Shown here: positions 1 through 6,900 of the stretch, one piece after another
Numbering within the stretch: position 1 is the first letter of the stretch
Layout of the letters: every line of letters begins with the position of its first letter
Assembly: GCA_024636395.1 (NCBI GenBank)
Contig: JAGXHD010000214.1
Location: 1 to 7,791 of the forward strand
Reading direction: 5' to 3'
DNA from: Sulfitobacter sp.
GTDB taxonomy: Bacteria > Pseudomonadota > Alphaproteobacteria > Rhodobacterales > Rhodobacteraceae
DNA length: 7,791 bases
Notes under the pieces: generated by a model
The model's input: only the letters and a program-made list of their open reading frames with translations
Database searches by the model: none
Told to the model about the DNA's origin: nothing
Translations under genes and position numbers: made by a program

Positions 1-68
1 CGCCTATACCGATAGGAATTTTTAGCTTTGTCGAATTTAAGATGGCTGGTCATGAAGCTTCTTGTCAT
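1..68 (-). CDS. Partial 5' end of a possible tyrosine-type integrase gene (runs off the left edge)
   Basis: On the minus strand an ATG at 68-66 opens a frame that stays open to base 1 (about 22 codons). An in-frame TAG at 95-93 lies upstream, so the start must be this ATG or the second one at 53-51. Neither has a strong ribosome site: GGGG lies 10 nt before the first, AAGAAG 4 nt before the second. From the second ATG the peptide reads MTSHLKFDKAKNSYRYRR. Such a basic, Tyr/Arg-rich start resembles the N-terminus of many phage-type integrases in Rhodobacteraceae, but no catalytic residue is visible. The position supports the call: the gene begins 83 nt beyond the 3' end of tRNA-Leu and reads away from it, as integrase genes at tRNA attachment sites often do. 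The surrounding AT-rich sequence (about 39% GC) fits acquired DNA. It could instead be an unrelated hypothetical gene or a spurious frame. Confidence 0.4.
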   Translation of the reverse strand, partial: MTRSFMTSHLKFDKAKNSYRYR

Positions 69-70
69 CG

Positions 71-94
71 AATGTGGACCCCAATGTGGACCCT
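71..94. repeat. Tandem 12-bp direct repeat (two copies)
   Basis: AATGTGGACCCC (71-82) is followed directly by AATGTGGACCCT (83-94), a single mismatch in 12 bases. The repeat lies between the tRNA 3' end and the start of the partial minus-strand frame. Tandem short repeats in such a place can be arm-type binding sites for an integrase or an operator for its gene; this is inference. A chance duplication is also possible. Confidence 0.75.
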
Positions 95-103
95 ATGAGC
101 AAG

Positions 104-151
104 AAATTGGGGGAAATTGTAAGTAAATCAAACACTTACATTAAACAATTT
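104..151. repeat. Inverted repeats downstream of the tRNA 3' end (possible terminator or recombination site)
   Basis: TGTAAGT (118-124) and ACTTACA (134-140) form a perfect 7-bp inverted repeat with a 9-nt loop. AAATTG occurs directly repeated at 104-109 and 114-119 and inverted as CAATTT at 146-151, next to the tRNA end. Read on the minus strand this is the first structure after tRNA-Leu, so it could end tRNA transcription, but it has no clear T-run after the stem. It could equally be part of an integrase binding region. The repeats are visible; the role is inferred. Confidence 0.45.
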
Positions 152-236
152 GGTGCCCAGAAGAGGACTCGAACCTCCACACCGTTGCCAGTACTAGCAC
201 CTGAAGCTAGCGCGTCTACCATTCCGCCATCTGGGC
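151..236 (-). tRNA. tRNA-Leu (anticodon CAG)
   Basis: The minus strand folds as a full class II tRNA of 86 nt including an encoded CCA end. The acceptor stem GCCCAGA pairs with TCTGGGC, followed by A and CCA. The anticodon stem CTAGC/GCTAG holds the loop TTCAGGT, giving anticodon CAG (positions 203-201) for the leucine codon CUG. The T arm is GGAGG-TTCGAGT-CCTCT. A variable arm of about 15 nt, longer than in most tRNAs, agrees with leucine. CUG is a frequent leucine codon in the genes of this window, so this is probably a heavily used tRNA. Its 3' end borders AT-rich sequence and a possible integrase gene, so it may serve as an attachment site; the tRNA itself is intact. The plus-strand frame crossing it is an artefact. 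Confidence 0.96.
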
Positions 237-252
237 ACTCAACGTGAGGGAC

Positions 253-281
253 CAACTAAGGCGCGCGCTTCGGGGAGTCAA
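253..281 (-). promoter_or_regulatory. Promoter of tRNA-Leu
   Basis: On the minus strand a TTGACT -35 element (281-276) is followed after exactly 17 bp by TAGTTG (258-253) as the -10 element. This puts the transcription start about 10 nt before the mature tRNA 5' end at 236. The -35 matches the alphaproteobacterial housekeeping sigma consensus; the -10 is moderate. The site lies in the gap between the tRNA and the oppositely oriented NDUFA9-like gene. Confidence 0.6.
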
Positions 282-388
282 TCGCAATTCCGGATGCCGT
301 ACGAAGTTCTTTCCTTTGGGCTTTTGGGGCGGATATTTGCGCCTTGTTTGAAGGGCGTCACGAGGGTACACCCGTGGCGGATAATCGT

Positions 389-404
389 AAGGGTATTCAT
401 GATG
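389..404 (+). promoter_or_regulatory. Ribosome binding site deciding the start of the NDUFA9-like gene
   Basis: AAGGG at 389-393 lies 5 nt before an ATG at 399 and 8 nt before the adjacent ATG at 402. The same frame is open back to an ATG at 294, but the 35 extra residues precede the Rossmann strand and do not look like part of the fold. The Shine-Dalgarno site and the family pattern (MSKLVTIYGGSGFVG start) favour 402 or 399. Confidence 0.6.
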
Positions 405-1385
405 TCTAAGCTGGTAACGATCTATGGCGGTTCAGGCTTCGTCGGGCGGTACATTGCGCGGCGGATGGCCAAGGCGGGCTGGCGCGTGCGCGTGGCAGTG
501 CGGCGCCCCAACGAGGCGATATTCGTCAAGACATATGGTGTCGTCGGGCAGGTCGAGCCGGTTTTGTGCAACATCCGCGATGATGCGTCCGTTGCGTCGG
601 TGATGCAGGGTGCTGATGCAGTGGTGAATTGCGTAGGTGTTCTGGCGGAGAGCGGCAAGAACACGTTTGATGCGGTTCAGGCGCAAGGTCCTGCGCGGAT
701 TGCGCGGCTGGCTTCTGAGGCGGGCATCACGCGGATGGTTCATGTCTCCGCGATCGGGGCGGATATGGAGAGCGAGAGCGATTACGCCCGCACCAAAGCC
801 GAAGGCGAGGCGGGCGTCCTCAAGCATATGCCCGAAGCGATGATCTTGCGGCCCTCCATCGTGTTTGGCCCCGAGGACCAGTTTTTCAATCGTTTCGCCG
901 GGATGGCGCGGATGGGGCCGGTTTTGCCAGTGGTAGGGGCGGATACGCAGTTTCAGCCCGTCTATGTAGATGATGTGGCGCAGGCGGCCGTGCTGGGCTT
1001 GCTTGGCAATGCCTCGGGCGTCCATGAGCTGGGCGGGCCCGTCACGATGAACTTTCGTGAGTTGATGAGTCTGATGCTGGAGGTGATCCGGCGGCGCAGG
1101 CTTGTGCTAAACATTCCATTCTTCGCCGCCAGCATGATGGCGTTTGGTTTTGATATGCTGGAGAAGATCACGCTGGGGCTGGTGAGCAACGGGATGATCA
1201 CCCGCGATCAGGTGAGAAATCTGCGGCGCGACAATGTCGTGTCAGACGGCGCGCAGGGTTTCGAGGCGCTCGGGATCGAGCCTACGGCGATGGTATCGGT
1301 GCTGCCTGAGTATCTGTGGCGATTCCGCCCTTCGGGTCAGTACGACGCGATCAAGGAATCTGCCAAAAATCTGCGCTCGAACTGA
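402..1385 (+). CDS. NDUFA9-like atypical SDR protein (NAD(P)-binding epimerase family)
   Basis: The 327-residue product is a Rossmann-fold protein of the extended/atypical short-chain dehydrogenase type. It opens with a beta strand and the dinucleotide motif GGSGFVG (residues 9-15, GxxGxxG). It continues with NCVGVL near 76-81 and HVSAIGA near 114-120 with the family serine. Tyr128 and Lys132 form a YxxxK pair, followed by LRPSIVFGPEDQ (149-160). The C-terminal end PEYLWRFRPSGQYD is typical of proteins annotated as complex I NDUFA9 subunit family in alphaproteobacteria. In mitochondria the relative is an accessory subunit of NADH dehydrogenase; in free-living bacteria the role is not settled, and an oxidoreductase or ubiquinone-related function is possible. 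It could also be called simply an NAD-dependent epimerase. Its stop overlaps the uppP start by one base, so the two are probably co-transcribed. I chose the 402 start over 399 and 294 because of the ribosome site. Confidence 0.88.
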   Translation: MSKLVTIYGGSGFVGRYIARRMAKAGWRVRVAVRRPNEAIFVKTYGVVGQVEPVLCNIRDDASVASVMQGADAVVNCVGVLAESGKNTFDAVQAQGPARIARLASEAGITRMVHVSAIGADMESESDYARTKAEGEAGVLKHMPEAMILRPSIVFGPEDQFFNRFAGMARMGPVLPVVGADTQFQPVYVDDVAQAAVLGLLGNASGVHELGGPVTMNFRELMSLMLEVIRRRRLVLNIPFFAASMMAFGFDMLEKITLGLVSNGMITRDQVRNLRRDNVVSDGAQGFEALGIEPTAMVSVLPEYLWRFRPSGQYDAIKESAKNLRSN

Positions 1386-2188
1386 TGGAAAATACGACCA
1401 TCATCGCTGCGCTCTTGGGGCTGCTGGAAGGGCTGACAGAGTTTATCCCCGTGTCGTCCACTGGACATATCCTGCTGGCGGGGCATTTTCTGGGGTTCAA
1501 CTCCGCAGGCAAGACCTTTGAAGTGGTGATCCAGCTAGGTGCGGTGCTGGCGATCCTGACGCTGTATTCCGCGCGGCTGATTTCCGTATTCGCCGCTGCC
1601 CCGCATGATCCTGTAGCGCGGCGGTTTGTCTGGTCGGTTTTGCTGGCTTTTCTGCCTGCGGCTTTCATCGGGGTTTTGGCGCATGGATTCATCAAAACGG
1701 TGCTGTTTGAGACGCCGATGCTGATTGCCGTGATGTTGATCCTCGGGGGGATCGTGTTGGTGTTTGTGGACCGGTTTGCGCCGGAACCGACCCATGAGGA
1801 CGCCATGAAGCTGCCGATCCCGATGGCGATCAAGATCGGGTTTATCCAGTGTCTGGCCATGGTGCCAGGCGTGTCGCGCTCGGGGGCAACTATCGTAGGT
1901 GCATTAATGCTGGGAGCAAGCAAGCGGGCGGCAGCAGAGTTTTCCTTCTTTCTGTCGATGCCGACGATGGCCGGTGCTTTTGCCTATGACATGTACAAGA
2001 ATCGCGATGTCTTGGACATAACAGCGCTCAATGAGATCGCCGTTGGTTTCATCATGGCATTCATTACGGCCGTGTCGGTGGTCAAGTGGGTGCTGGGCTA
2101 TGTGAGCAAGCACGGCTATGCGCTTTTTGGGTGGTGGCGGATCATTGTGGGATCGGTGGCATTATTGTTTCTTGTCAACGGCTTTTGA
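1385..2188 (+). CDS. uppP: Undecaprenyl-diphosphate phosphatase (BacA/UppP)
   Basis: This 267-residue integral membrane enzyme removes a phosphate from undecaprenyl diphosphate, recycling the lipid carrier for peptidoglycan and other envelope polymers. Family members also give bacitracin resistance. The length is normal for the family. The N-terminal catalytic motif EGLTEFIPVSSTGH holds Glu15, Glu19, Ser24, Ser25 and His28. FEVVIQLGAVLA (45-56) follows, and the second motif PGVSRSGAT (161-169) carries Arg165, matching the essential Arg of the E. coli enzyme. Several hydrophobic helices follow up to VALLFLVNGF at the end. The ATG shares its A with the last base of the upstream TGA (TGATG) and has no clear Shine-Dalgarno sequence of its own, so translation is probably coupled to the SDR gene. 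The longer frame starting at 1316 lies inside that gene and is unlikely. The stop codon overlaps the -35 element of the gltD promoter candidate. Confidence 0.95.
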   Translation: MENTTIIAALLGLLEGLTEFIPVSSTGHILLAGHFLGFNSAGKTFEVVIQLGAVLAILTLYSARLISVFAAAPHDPVARRFVWSVLLAFLPAAFIGVLAHGFIKTVLFETPMLIAVMLILGGIVLVFVDRFAPEPTHEDAMKLPIPMAIKIGFIQCLAMVPGVSRSGATIVGALMLGASKRAAAEFSFFLSMPTMAGAFAYDMYKNRDVLDITALNEIAVGFIMAFITAVSVVKWVLGYVSKHGYALFGWWRIIVGSVALLFLVNGF

Positions 2189-2213
2189 CGCGTTAGGACC
2201 GAATCGGTACTAA
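2185..2213 (+). promoter_or_regulatory. Candidate promoter of gltD
   Basis: TTGACG (2185-2190) and TACTAA (2208-2213) are separated by exactly 17 bp, a good sigma-70-type arrangement. The -35 overlaps the last codons of uppP. A start near 2220 would leave a leader of about 125 nt before gltD. The spacer holds a perfect dyad (see the palindrome at 2198-2208). No sigma-54 GG-N10-GC element was seen here. Confidence 0.5.
2198..2208. promoter_or_regulatory. 11-bp palindrome in the gltD promoter spacer (possible operator)
   Basis: ACCGAATCGGT is a perfect dyad of two 5-bp half sites around one central base. It is too tight to form an RNA hairpin but suits a dimeric DNA-binding protein. Sitting between the -35 and -10 elements, a bound protein would repress or remodel the promoter. 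No second copy was noticed in the window. Confidence 0.3.
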
Positions 2214-2244
2214 TAATGCCATCATCAAGGCTAAATTCCGCACC

Positions 2245-2322
2245 GCAGCATAAAAAATACACATATAGGTCAGTACTGCTGCCTTTTATTTACACTGAGC
2301 TTCGTTTATTCGAAGGCTCCAG
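2245..2322 (+). promoter_or_regulatory. Structured 5' leader of gltD
   Basis: Two inverted repeats lie in the gltD leader. GCAGCA (2245-2250) can pair with TGCTGC (2277-2282). GAGCTTCG (2297-2304) can pair with CGAAGGCTC (2311-2319) across a TTTATT loop with a single bulged G, and CTG/CAG at the base may extend it. The second is the stronger hairpin. No T-run follows it, so it is not an obvious terminator, and the ribosome site AAGGA (2332-2336, 9 nt before the ATG) stays outside the stem. I do not recognise a known riboswitch class. Confidence 0.35.
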
Positions 2323-2345
2323 GCGAAAATCAAGGATCGTGCACC

Positions 2346-3779
2346 ATGGCCAAGCAACCTATGTTGAAATTTACCAATGTCGCGCGGGACATGCCCGAGA
2401 AGCGTGCACCGAACCTACGCAAGACGGATTTCAACGAGATTTACGCCGAGTACGCCGAGGCGAAGGCAAAAGAGCAGTCGAGCCGGTGCAGCCAATGCGG
2501 CGTGCCGTATTGCCAGACACATTGCCCGCTGCATAACAATATCCCCGACTGGCTGCGCCTAACCGCCGAAGGGCGGCTGGAAGAGGCCTACGAAATTTCG
2601 CAGGCAACCAACACTTTCCCCGAGATCTGTGGCCGGATTTGTCCGCAGGACCGCCTTTGCGAGGGCAACTGCGTGATTGAATCTTCGGGTCACGGTACGG
2701 TGACCATCGGATCGGTCGAAAAATACATCACCGATACGGCTTGGGAGCAGGGTTGGGTAAAGCCCATCGTGCCAAACCACGAGCGGACTGAAAGCGTGGG
2801 CATTATCGGCGCAGGGCCCGGCGGTCTGGCAGCGGCTGATTTTCTACGTCGGGCGGGCGTGCAGGTCACGGTCTATGATCGATACGACCGGGCGGGCGGG
2901 CTGATGACATACGGCATCCCCGGCTTCAAGTTGGAGAAGGACGTGGTGATGCGGCGCAACCAGCAGTTGGAGCAAGGGGGCGTGACGTTCAAGCTCAATT
3001 GTACGGTGGGCGAGGACATCAGCTTTGCCGATATCCGCAAGGCCCATGATGCGGTCATTATCGCCACGGGCGTCTATAAAAGCAGGGAATTGGCCGCGCC
3101 CGGCGTAGGCGCGCAGGGCGTCGTGCGAGCGATTGATTTCCTCACTGTCAGCAACAAGAAGAGCTTTGGCGACGATGTGCCCTCGTTTGACGATGGCAGC
3201 CTGAACGCGAACGGTAAGAAGGTTATCGTGATCGGCGGCGGCGACACGGCGATGGACTGCGTGCGCACCTCGATCCGGCAAGGCGCTACGAGCGTGAAAT
3301 GTCTGTACCGCCGCGACCGCGCCAACATGCCTGGCAGCCAGCGCGAGGTTGCAAATGCCGAAGAGGAAGGCGTGGTATTTGAATGGCTGAGCGCGCCCAA
3401 AGGCTTTGTCGGCGAGCCTGTGAGCGGCGTCATGGTGCAGAAGATGCGCCTTGGACAGCCGGATGCCACGGGCCGTCAGGCGCCGGAAATCATCGAAGGA
3501 TCCGACTATATCGAGGAAGTTGATCTGGTGATTATGGCGCTGGGTTTTGAGGCGGAAGATCTGCCGACGCTGTGGGATTGCCCCGAGTTGCCGGTGAACC
3601 GCTGGGGCACGGTGAAGGCGGACTATATCACCGGACGGACGCATGCGGATAGCGTGTTTGCCGTGGGCGACATCGTGCGTGGTGCGTCGCTGGTCGTTTG
3701 GGCGATCAAGGACGGGCGCGACTGCGCCGAGGCCATCGTCGAGCAGTTCAACGGTGCGGCGGCTGTAGCGGCGGAATAG
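2346..3779 (+). CDS. gltD: Glutamate synthase [NADPH] small (beta) subunit
   Basis: This 477-residue subunit oxidises NADPH on FAD and passes electrons through iron-sulfur clusters to GltB, where glutamate is made from glutamine and 2-oxoglutarate. The N-terminal cluster domain has cysteines at 48, 51, 56 and 60 (CSQCGVPYCQTHCP) and at 95, 99, 105 and 109 (CGRICPQDRLCEGNC). The FAD-binding GAGPGG motif is at 155-160, followed by AGGLMTYGIPGFKL. The NADPH-binding GGGDTAMD motif is at 297-304, and the C-terminal FAD motif FAVGDIVRGA at 438-447. All parts are complete and the length is normal. AAGGA nine bases before the ATG supports the start. Related family members include the dihydropyrimidine dehydrogenase N-terminal module and stand-alone GltD-like proteins. 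The gltB gene 149 nt downstream makes the GOGAT assignment secure. The order gltD-gltB is opposite to gltBD of E. coli. Confidence 0.96.
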   Translation: MAKQPMLKFTNVARDMPEKRAPNLRKTDFNEIYAEYAEAKAKEQSSRCSQCGVPYCQTHCPLHNNIPDWLRLTAEGRLEEAYEISQATNTFPEICGRICPQDRLCEGNCVIESSGHGTVTIGSVEKYITDTAWEQGWVKPIVPNHERTESVGIIGAGPGGLAAADFLRRAGVQVTVYDRYDRAGGLMTYGIPGFKLEKDVVMRRNQQLEQGGVTFKLNCTVGEDISFADIRKAHDAVIIATGVYKSRELAAPGVGAQGVVRAIDFLTVSNKKSFGDDVPSFDDGSLNANGKKVIVIGGGDTAMDCVRTSIRQGATSVKCLYRRDRANMPGSQREVANAEEEGVVFEWLSAPKGFVGEPVSGVMVQKMRLGQPDATGRQAPEIIEGSDYIEEVDLVIMALGFEAEDLPTLWDCPELPVNRWGTVKADYITGRTHADSVFAVGDIVRGASLVVWAIKDGRDCAEAIVEQFNGAAAVAAE

Positions 3780-3875
3780 CACGATGCAATCTATGCGTCC
3801 TCCGCACACCGGGCCGTAGAAATTTTTGCCGACAGGTACCCTCTGGGATCTATGCTCGTCGGTGATCAAAAGAAA

Positions 3876-3932
3876 ATGACGACAGAAGAGACAATCGCGC
3901 TGTTTGCGCTCACCGAAGGAGACGCCAAATGA
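3876..3932 (+). CDS. Possible 18-codon small ORF overlapping the gltB start
   Basis: ATG at 3876 opens a frame encoding MTTEETIALFALTEGDAK and stops at TGA 3930-3932. That TGA overlaps the gltB ATG at 3929-3931 in an ATGA junction, a typical layout for translational coupling. The frame can also start at an in-frame ATG at 3852 (26 codons). Neither start has a strong ribosome site. The gltB ribosome site (AAGGAG, 3916-3921) lies inside the ORF, so ribosomes finishing it would arrive at the gltB start. The peptide matches no family I recognise. It may be a leader peptide or a chance frame; third-position GC (11 of 18 codons) is not decisive. Confidence 0.3.
   Translation: MTTEETIALFALTEGDAK
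3916..3931 (+). promoter_or_regulatory. Strong ribosome binding site of gltB
   Basis: AAGGAG at 3916-3921 lies 7 nt before the ATG at 3929-3931. It is the best Shine-Dalgarno match in the window and fixes the gltB start. The start gives a 33-residue propeptide before the catalytic cysteine, as expected. Confidence 0.8.
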
Positions 3933-6900
3933 CCAAGTATGATGACGCATGGGTTGCCCGCGAAGAAGCGAAGCGGGCGTTTATGGCCGAGAAGGGTCTG
4001 TATTCTCCGGAAGAGGAGCATTCCTCCTGCGGTGTGGGGCTGGTGGTGAACATCGACGGATCGCGCTCGCGCGAGGTGGTGGAAAACGGGATCAAGGCGC
4101 TCAAGGCGATCTGGCATCGCGGTGCCGTTGATGCGGATGGCAAGACCGGTGACGGTGCTGGCATTCACGTGCAGATTCCGGTCAATTTCTTCTACGATCA
4201 GGTCGCACGCACGCGCCACACGCCGCGCAAAAGCGAGATGCTGGCCGTGGGTCAGGTTTTTTTGCCGCGCACAAACTTTGCGGCGCAGGAGACCTGCCGG
4301 ACCATCGTGGAAACCGAAGTGCTGCGCATGGGCTATTACATCTACGGGTGGCGCCATGTGCCGGTGAATGTCGCCTGTCTGGGTGAAAAGGCGAACGCAA
4401 CGCGGCCCGAGATCGAGCAGATCCTGATCTCCAACGCTAAGGGCGTGGACGAGGAAACTTTCGAGCGCGAGCTCTACGTGATCCGGCGGCGCATCGAAAA
4501 GGCTGCCATCGCGGCACAGGTGCCGACGCTCTATATCGCGTCGATGTCGTGCCGCTCGATCATCTATAAGGGTATGATGCTGGCCGAGCAGGTGGCTGAA
4601 TTCTATCCCGATCTGATGGATCCACGCTTTGAGAGCGCATTTGCAATCTACCACCAGCGTTATTCCACCAATACCTTCCCGCAGTGGTGGCTGGCGCAGC
4701 CGTTCCGGATGCTGGCGCACAACGGCGAGATCAACACACTAAAGGGCAACCTGAACTGGATGAAGTCCCACGAGATCCGCATGGCATCGGCAACCTTTGG
4801 CGATATGGCGGACGACATCAAGCCGATCGTCGCAGCGGGATCGTCAGATTCAGCGGCGCTGGATTCCGTGTTTGAAGTGCTGGTCCGCGCGGGACGATCC
4901 GCGCCCATGGCCAAGACGATGCTGGTGCCGGAGAGCTGGTCCAAGCAAGCGATCGAGTTACCGCAGGCGTGGCGGGATATGTACTCCTACTGCAACTCCG
5001 TGATGGAGCCGTGGGATGGCCCCGCAGCGCTTGCGATGACCGATGGCCGCTGGGTCTGTGCCGGGCTCGATCGCAACGGCCTACGCCCGATGCGCTATGT
5101 CGTGACGTCCGACGGAATGCTGATTGCCGGCTCTGAGGCTGGGATGGTGCCGCTTGATGAGGCGCGTGTGGTGCGCAAGGGCGCATTGGGGCCGGGGCAG
5201 TTGCTGGCTGTGGATATGGCCGAAGGCAAACTCTTTGGCGATACCGAGATCAAGGACAAGCTGGCTGCTGCGCGCCCGTTCGGCGAATGGGTCGGCAAGA
5301 TAAACGAGCTGGATGACGAGCTGGCAGGCGTGACGGAAAAGCCGCTGTTTACAGGGGCCGAGCTGCGGCGCCGTCAGGTCGCTGCCGGTTATACGATTGA
5401 AGATCTGGAGCAGATCCTTGCCCCGATGGCGGAGGACGGCAAGGAAACGCTTGCCTCGATGGGCGACGATACGCCCTCTGCGGTGCTCTCAAAGAAGTAC
5501 CGTCCGCTTTCGCATTTCTTCCGTCAGAACTTTAGCCAAGTAACCAACCCGCCGATTGATTCCTTGCGTGAATTCCGGGTGATGAGCCTCAAGACGCGGT
5601 TCGGCAACCTCAAGAACGTGCTCGACGAGGACAGCAGCCAGACGGAAATTCTCGTGCTGGACAGCCCGTTTGTGGGCAATGCGCAATTCGACGAGTTGAT
5701 GGGGCATTTCAACGCTGACAAGGTGGTGCTGGATTGTACGTTTGAGGCGGGGCCTGGAAATCTGAACACGGCACTGATGCGGATCAGGGCGGAGGCCGAG
5801 GACGCCGTACGCTCCGGCGCGGGGCACATCGTGCTGACGGATCAGAACAGCAGTGCAGACAAAGTGCCGATGCCGATGATCCTCGCCACGAGTGCGGTGC
5901 ACAGCCATCTCACGCGGCAAGGGCTGCGTACGTTTACCTCGCTCAACGTGCGCTCGGCGGAGTGTATCGACCCGCATTATTTTGCGGTGCTGATCGGCTG
6001 TGGTGCGACGGTAGTGAACGCCTATCTCGCGGAGGACAGCCTTGCGGACCGGATCGGGCGCGGCTTGCTCGACGGCGATCTGACAGCGGCGATTGCGCGC
6101 TACCGTGAGGCGATCGATCAGGGTCTGTTGAAAATCATGGCGAAGATGGGGATTTCGGTCGTGTCGTCGTATCGGGGTGGTCTGAACTTCGAGGCGGTGG
6201 GACTGTCGCGCGCGATGTGTGCGGAGTATTTCCCTGGTATGACGAGCCGGATTTCCGGCATTGGCGTGAGTGGCATCCAGCGCAAGGCTGAAGAGGTGCA
6301 CGCGCAGGGCTGGGCCGGCAACGATACGATCATGCCGATCGGCGGCTTTTATAAATCCCGCAAATCGGGCGAGACCCACGCATGGGAAGCGACCTCGATG
6401 CACATGCTTCAGGCGGCGTGCAACCGCGCGTCCTACGAGATGTGGAAGCAGTACTCGGCCAAGATGCAGAGCAATCCACCGATCCATCTGCGCGACTTGC
6501 TGGAGCTGAAAACGCTCGGCGATGCGATCCCGATCGAGGAGGTGGAAAGCATCACGGCGATCCGGAAGCGTTTTGTGACGCCGGGGATGAGCCTTGGGGC
6601 GCTGAGCCCGGAGGCGCATAAGACTCTGAACGTGGCGATGAACCGAATCGGGGCGAAGTCGGACAGTGGCGAAGGCGGCGAAGATCCTGCGCACTTCCTG
6701 CCCGAGCCGAACGGCGACAATCCGAGTGCCAAGATCAAGCAGGTCGCATCGGGACGCTTTGGCGTGACGGCGGAATATCTCAACCAATGCGAAGAGCTGG
6801 AGATCAAGGTCGCTCAGGGCGCAAAGCCGGGCGAGGGCGGCCAGCTGCCCGGTATGAAGGTGACCGAGCTGATTGCGCGTCTTCGTCATTCGACACCCGG

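Noticed and set aside
62..247. Plus-strand frame crossing the tRNA (peptide with RTRTSTPLPVLAPEASAS)
   Set aside because: It is the antisense translation of tRNA-Leu, a well-known annotation artefact, and its start is a TTG without a ribosome site.
380..385. GATAAT as a -10 element for the NDUFA9-like gene
   Set aside because: No acceptable -35 element lies at the right distance (GTCACG at 357-362), and the start would fall only a few bases before the ATG.
294..401. 35-residue N-terminal extension of the NDUFA9-like protein
   Set aside because: The ribosome site AAGGG at 389-393 and the usual family start point to 399/402; the extension precedes the first Rossmann strand and shows no signal peptide pattern.
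2216..2536. 106-codon plus-strand frame over the gltD leader and 5' end
   Set aside because: It runs out of frame through the conserved cysteine region of gltD and has no ribosome site.
3812..3829. Sigma-54 type element before gltB
   Set aside because: GG and GC are 14 nt apart rather than 10, so the required GG-N10-GC spacing is missing.
3826..3856. Possible separate gltB promoter (TTGCCG ... TCTATG or TATGCT)
   Set aside because: The -35 is only a partial match, and the -10 is either poor at 17 bp or too far away at 19 bp. Read-through from gltD explains gltB expression.
3829..3862. CCGAC/GTCGG inverted repeat as a terminator between gltD and gltB
   Set aside because: Only five pairs around a 24-nt loop, with no T-run after it.
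2844..3950. Long minus-strand frame opposite gltD (368 codons)
   Set aside because: It is a mirror of gltD codons in GC-rich DNA; the His/Arg-rich translation shows no fold or motif.
5489..6889. 466-codon minus-strand frame opposite gltB
   Set aside because: Same effect: the plus-strand frame carries clear GltB motifs throughout, while the antisense product is Arg/His-rich without recognisable domains.
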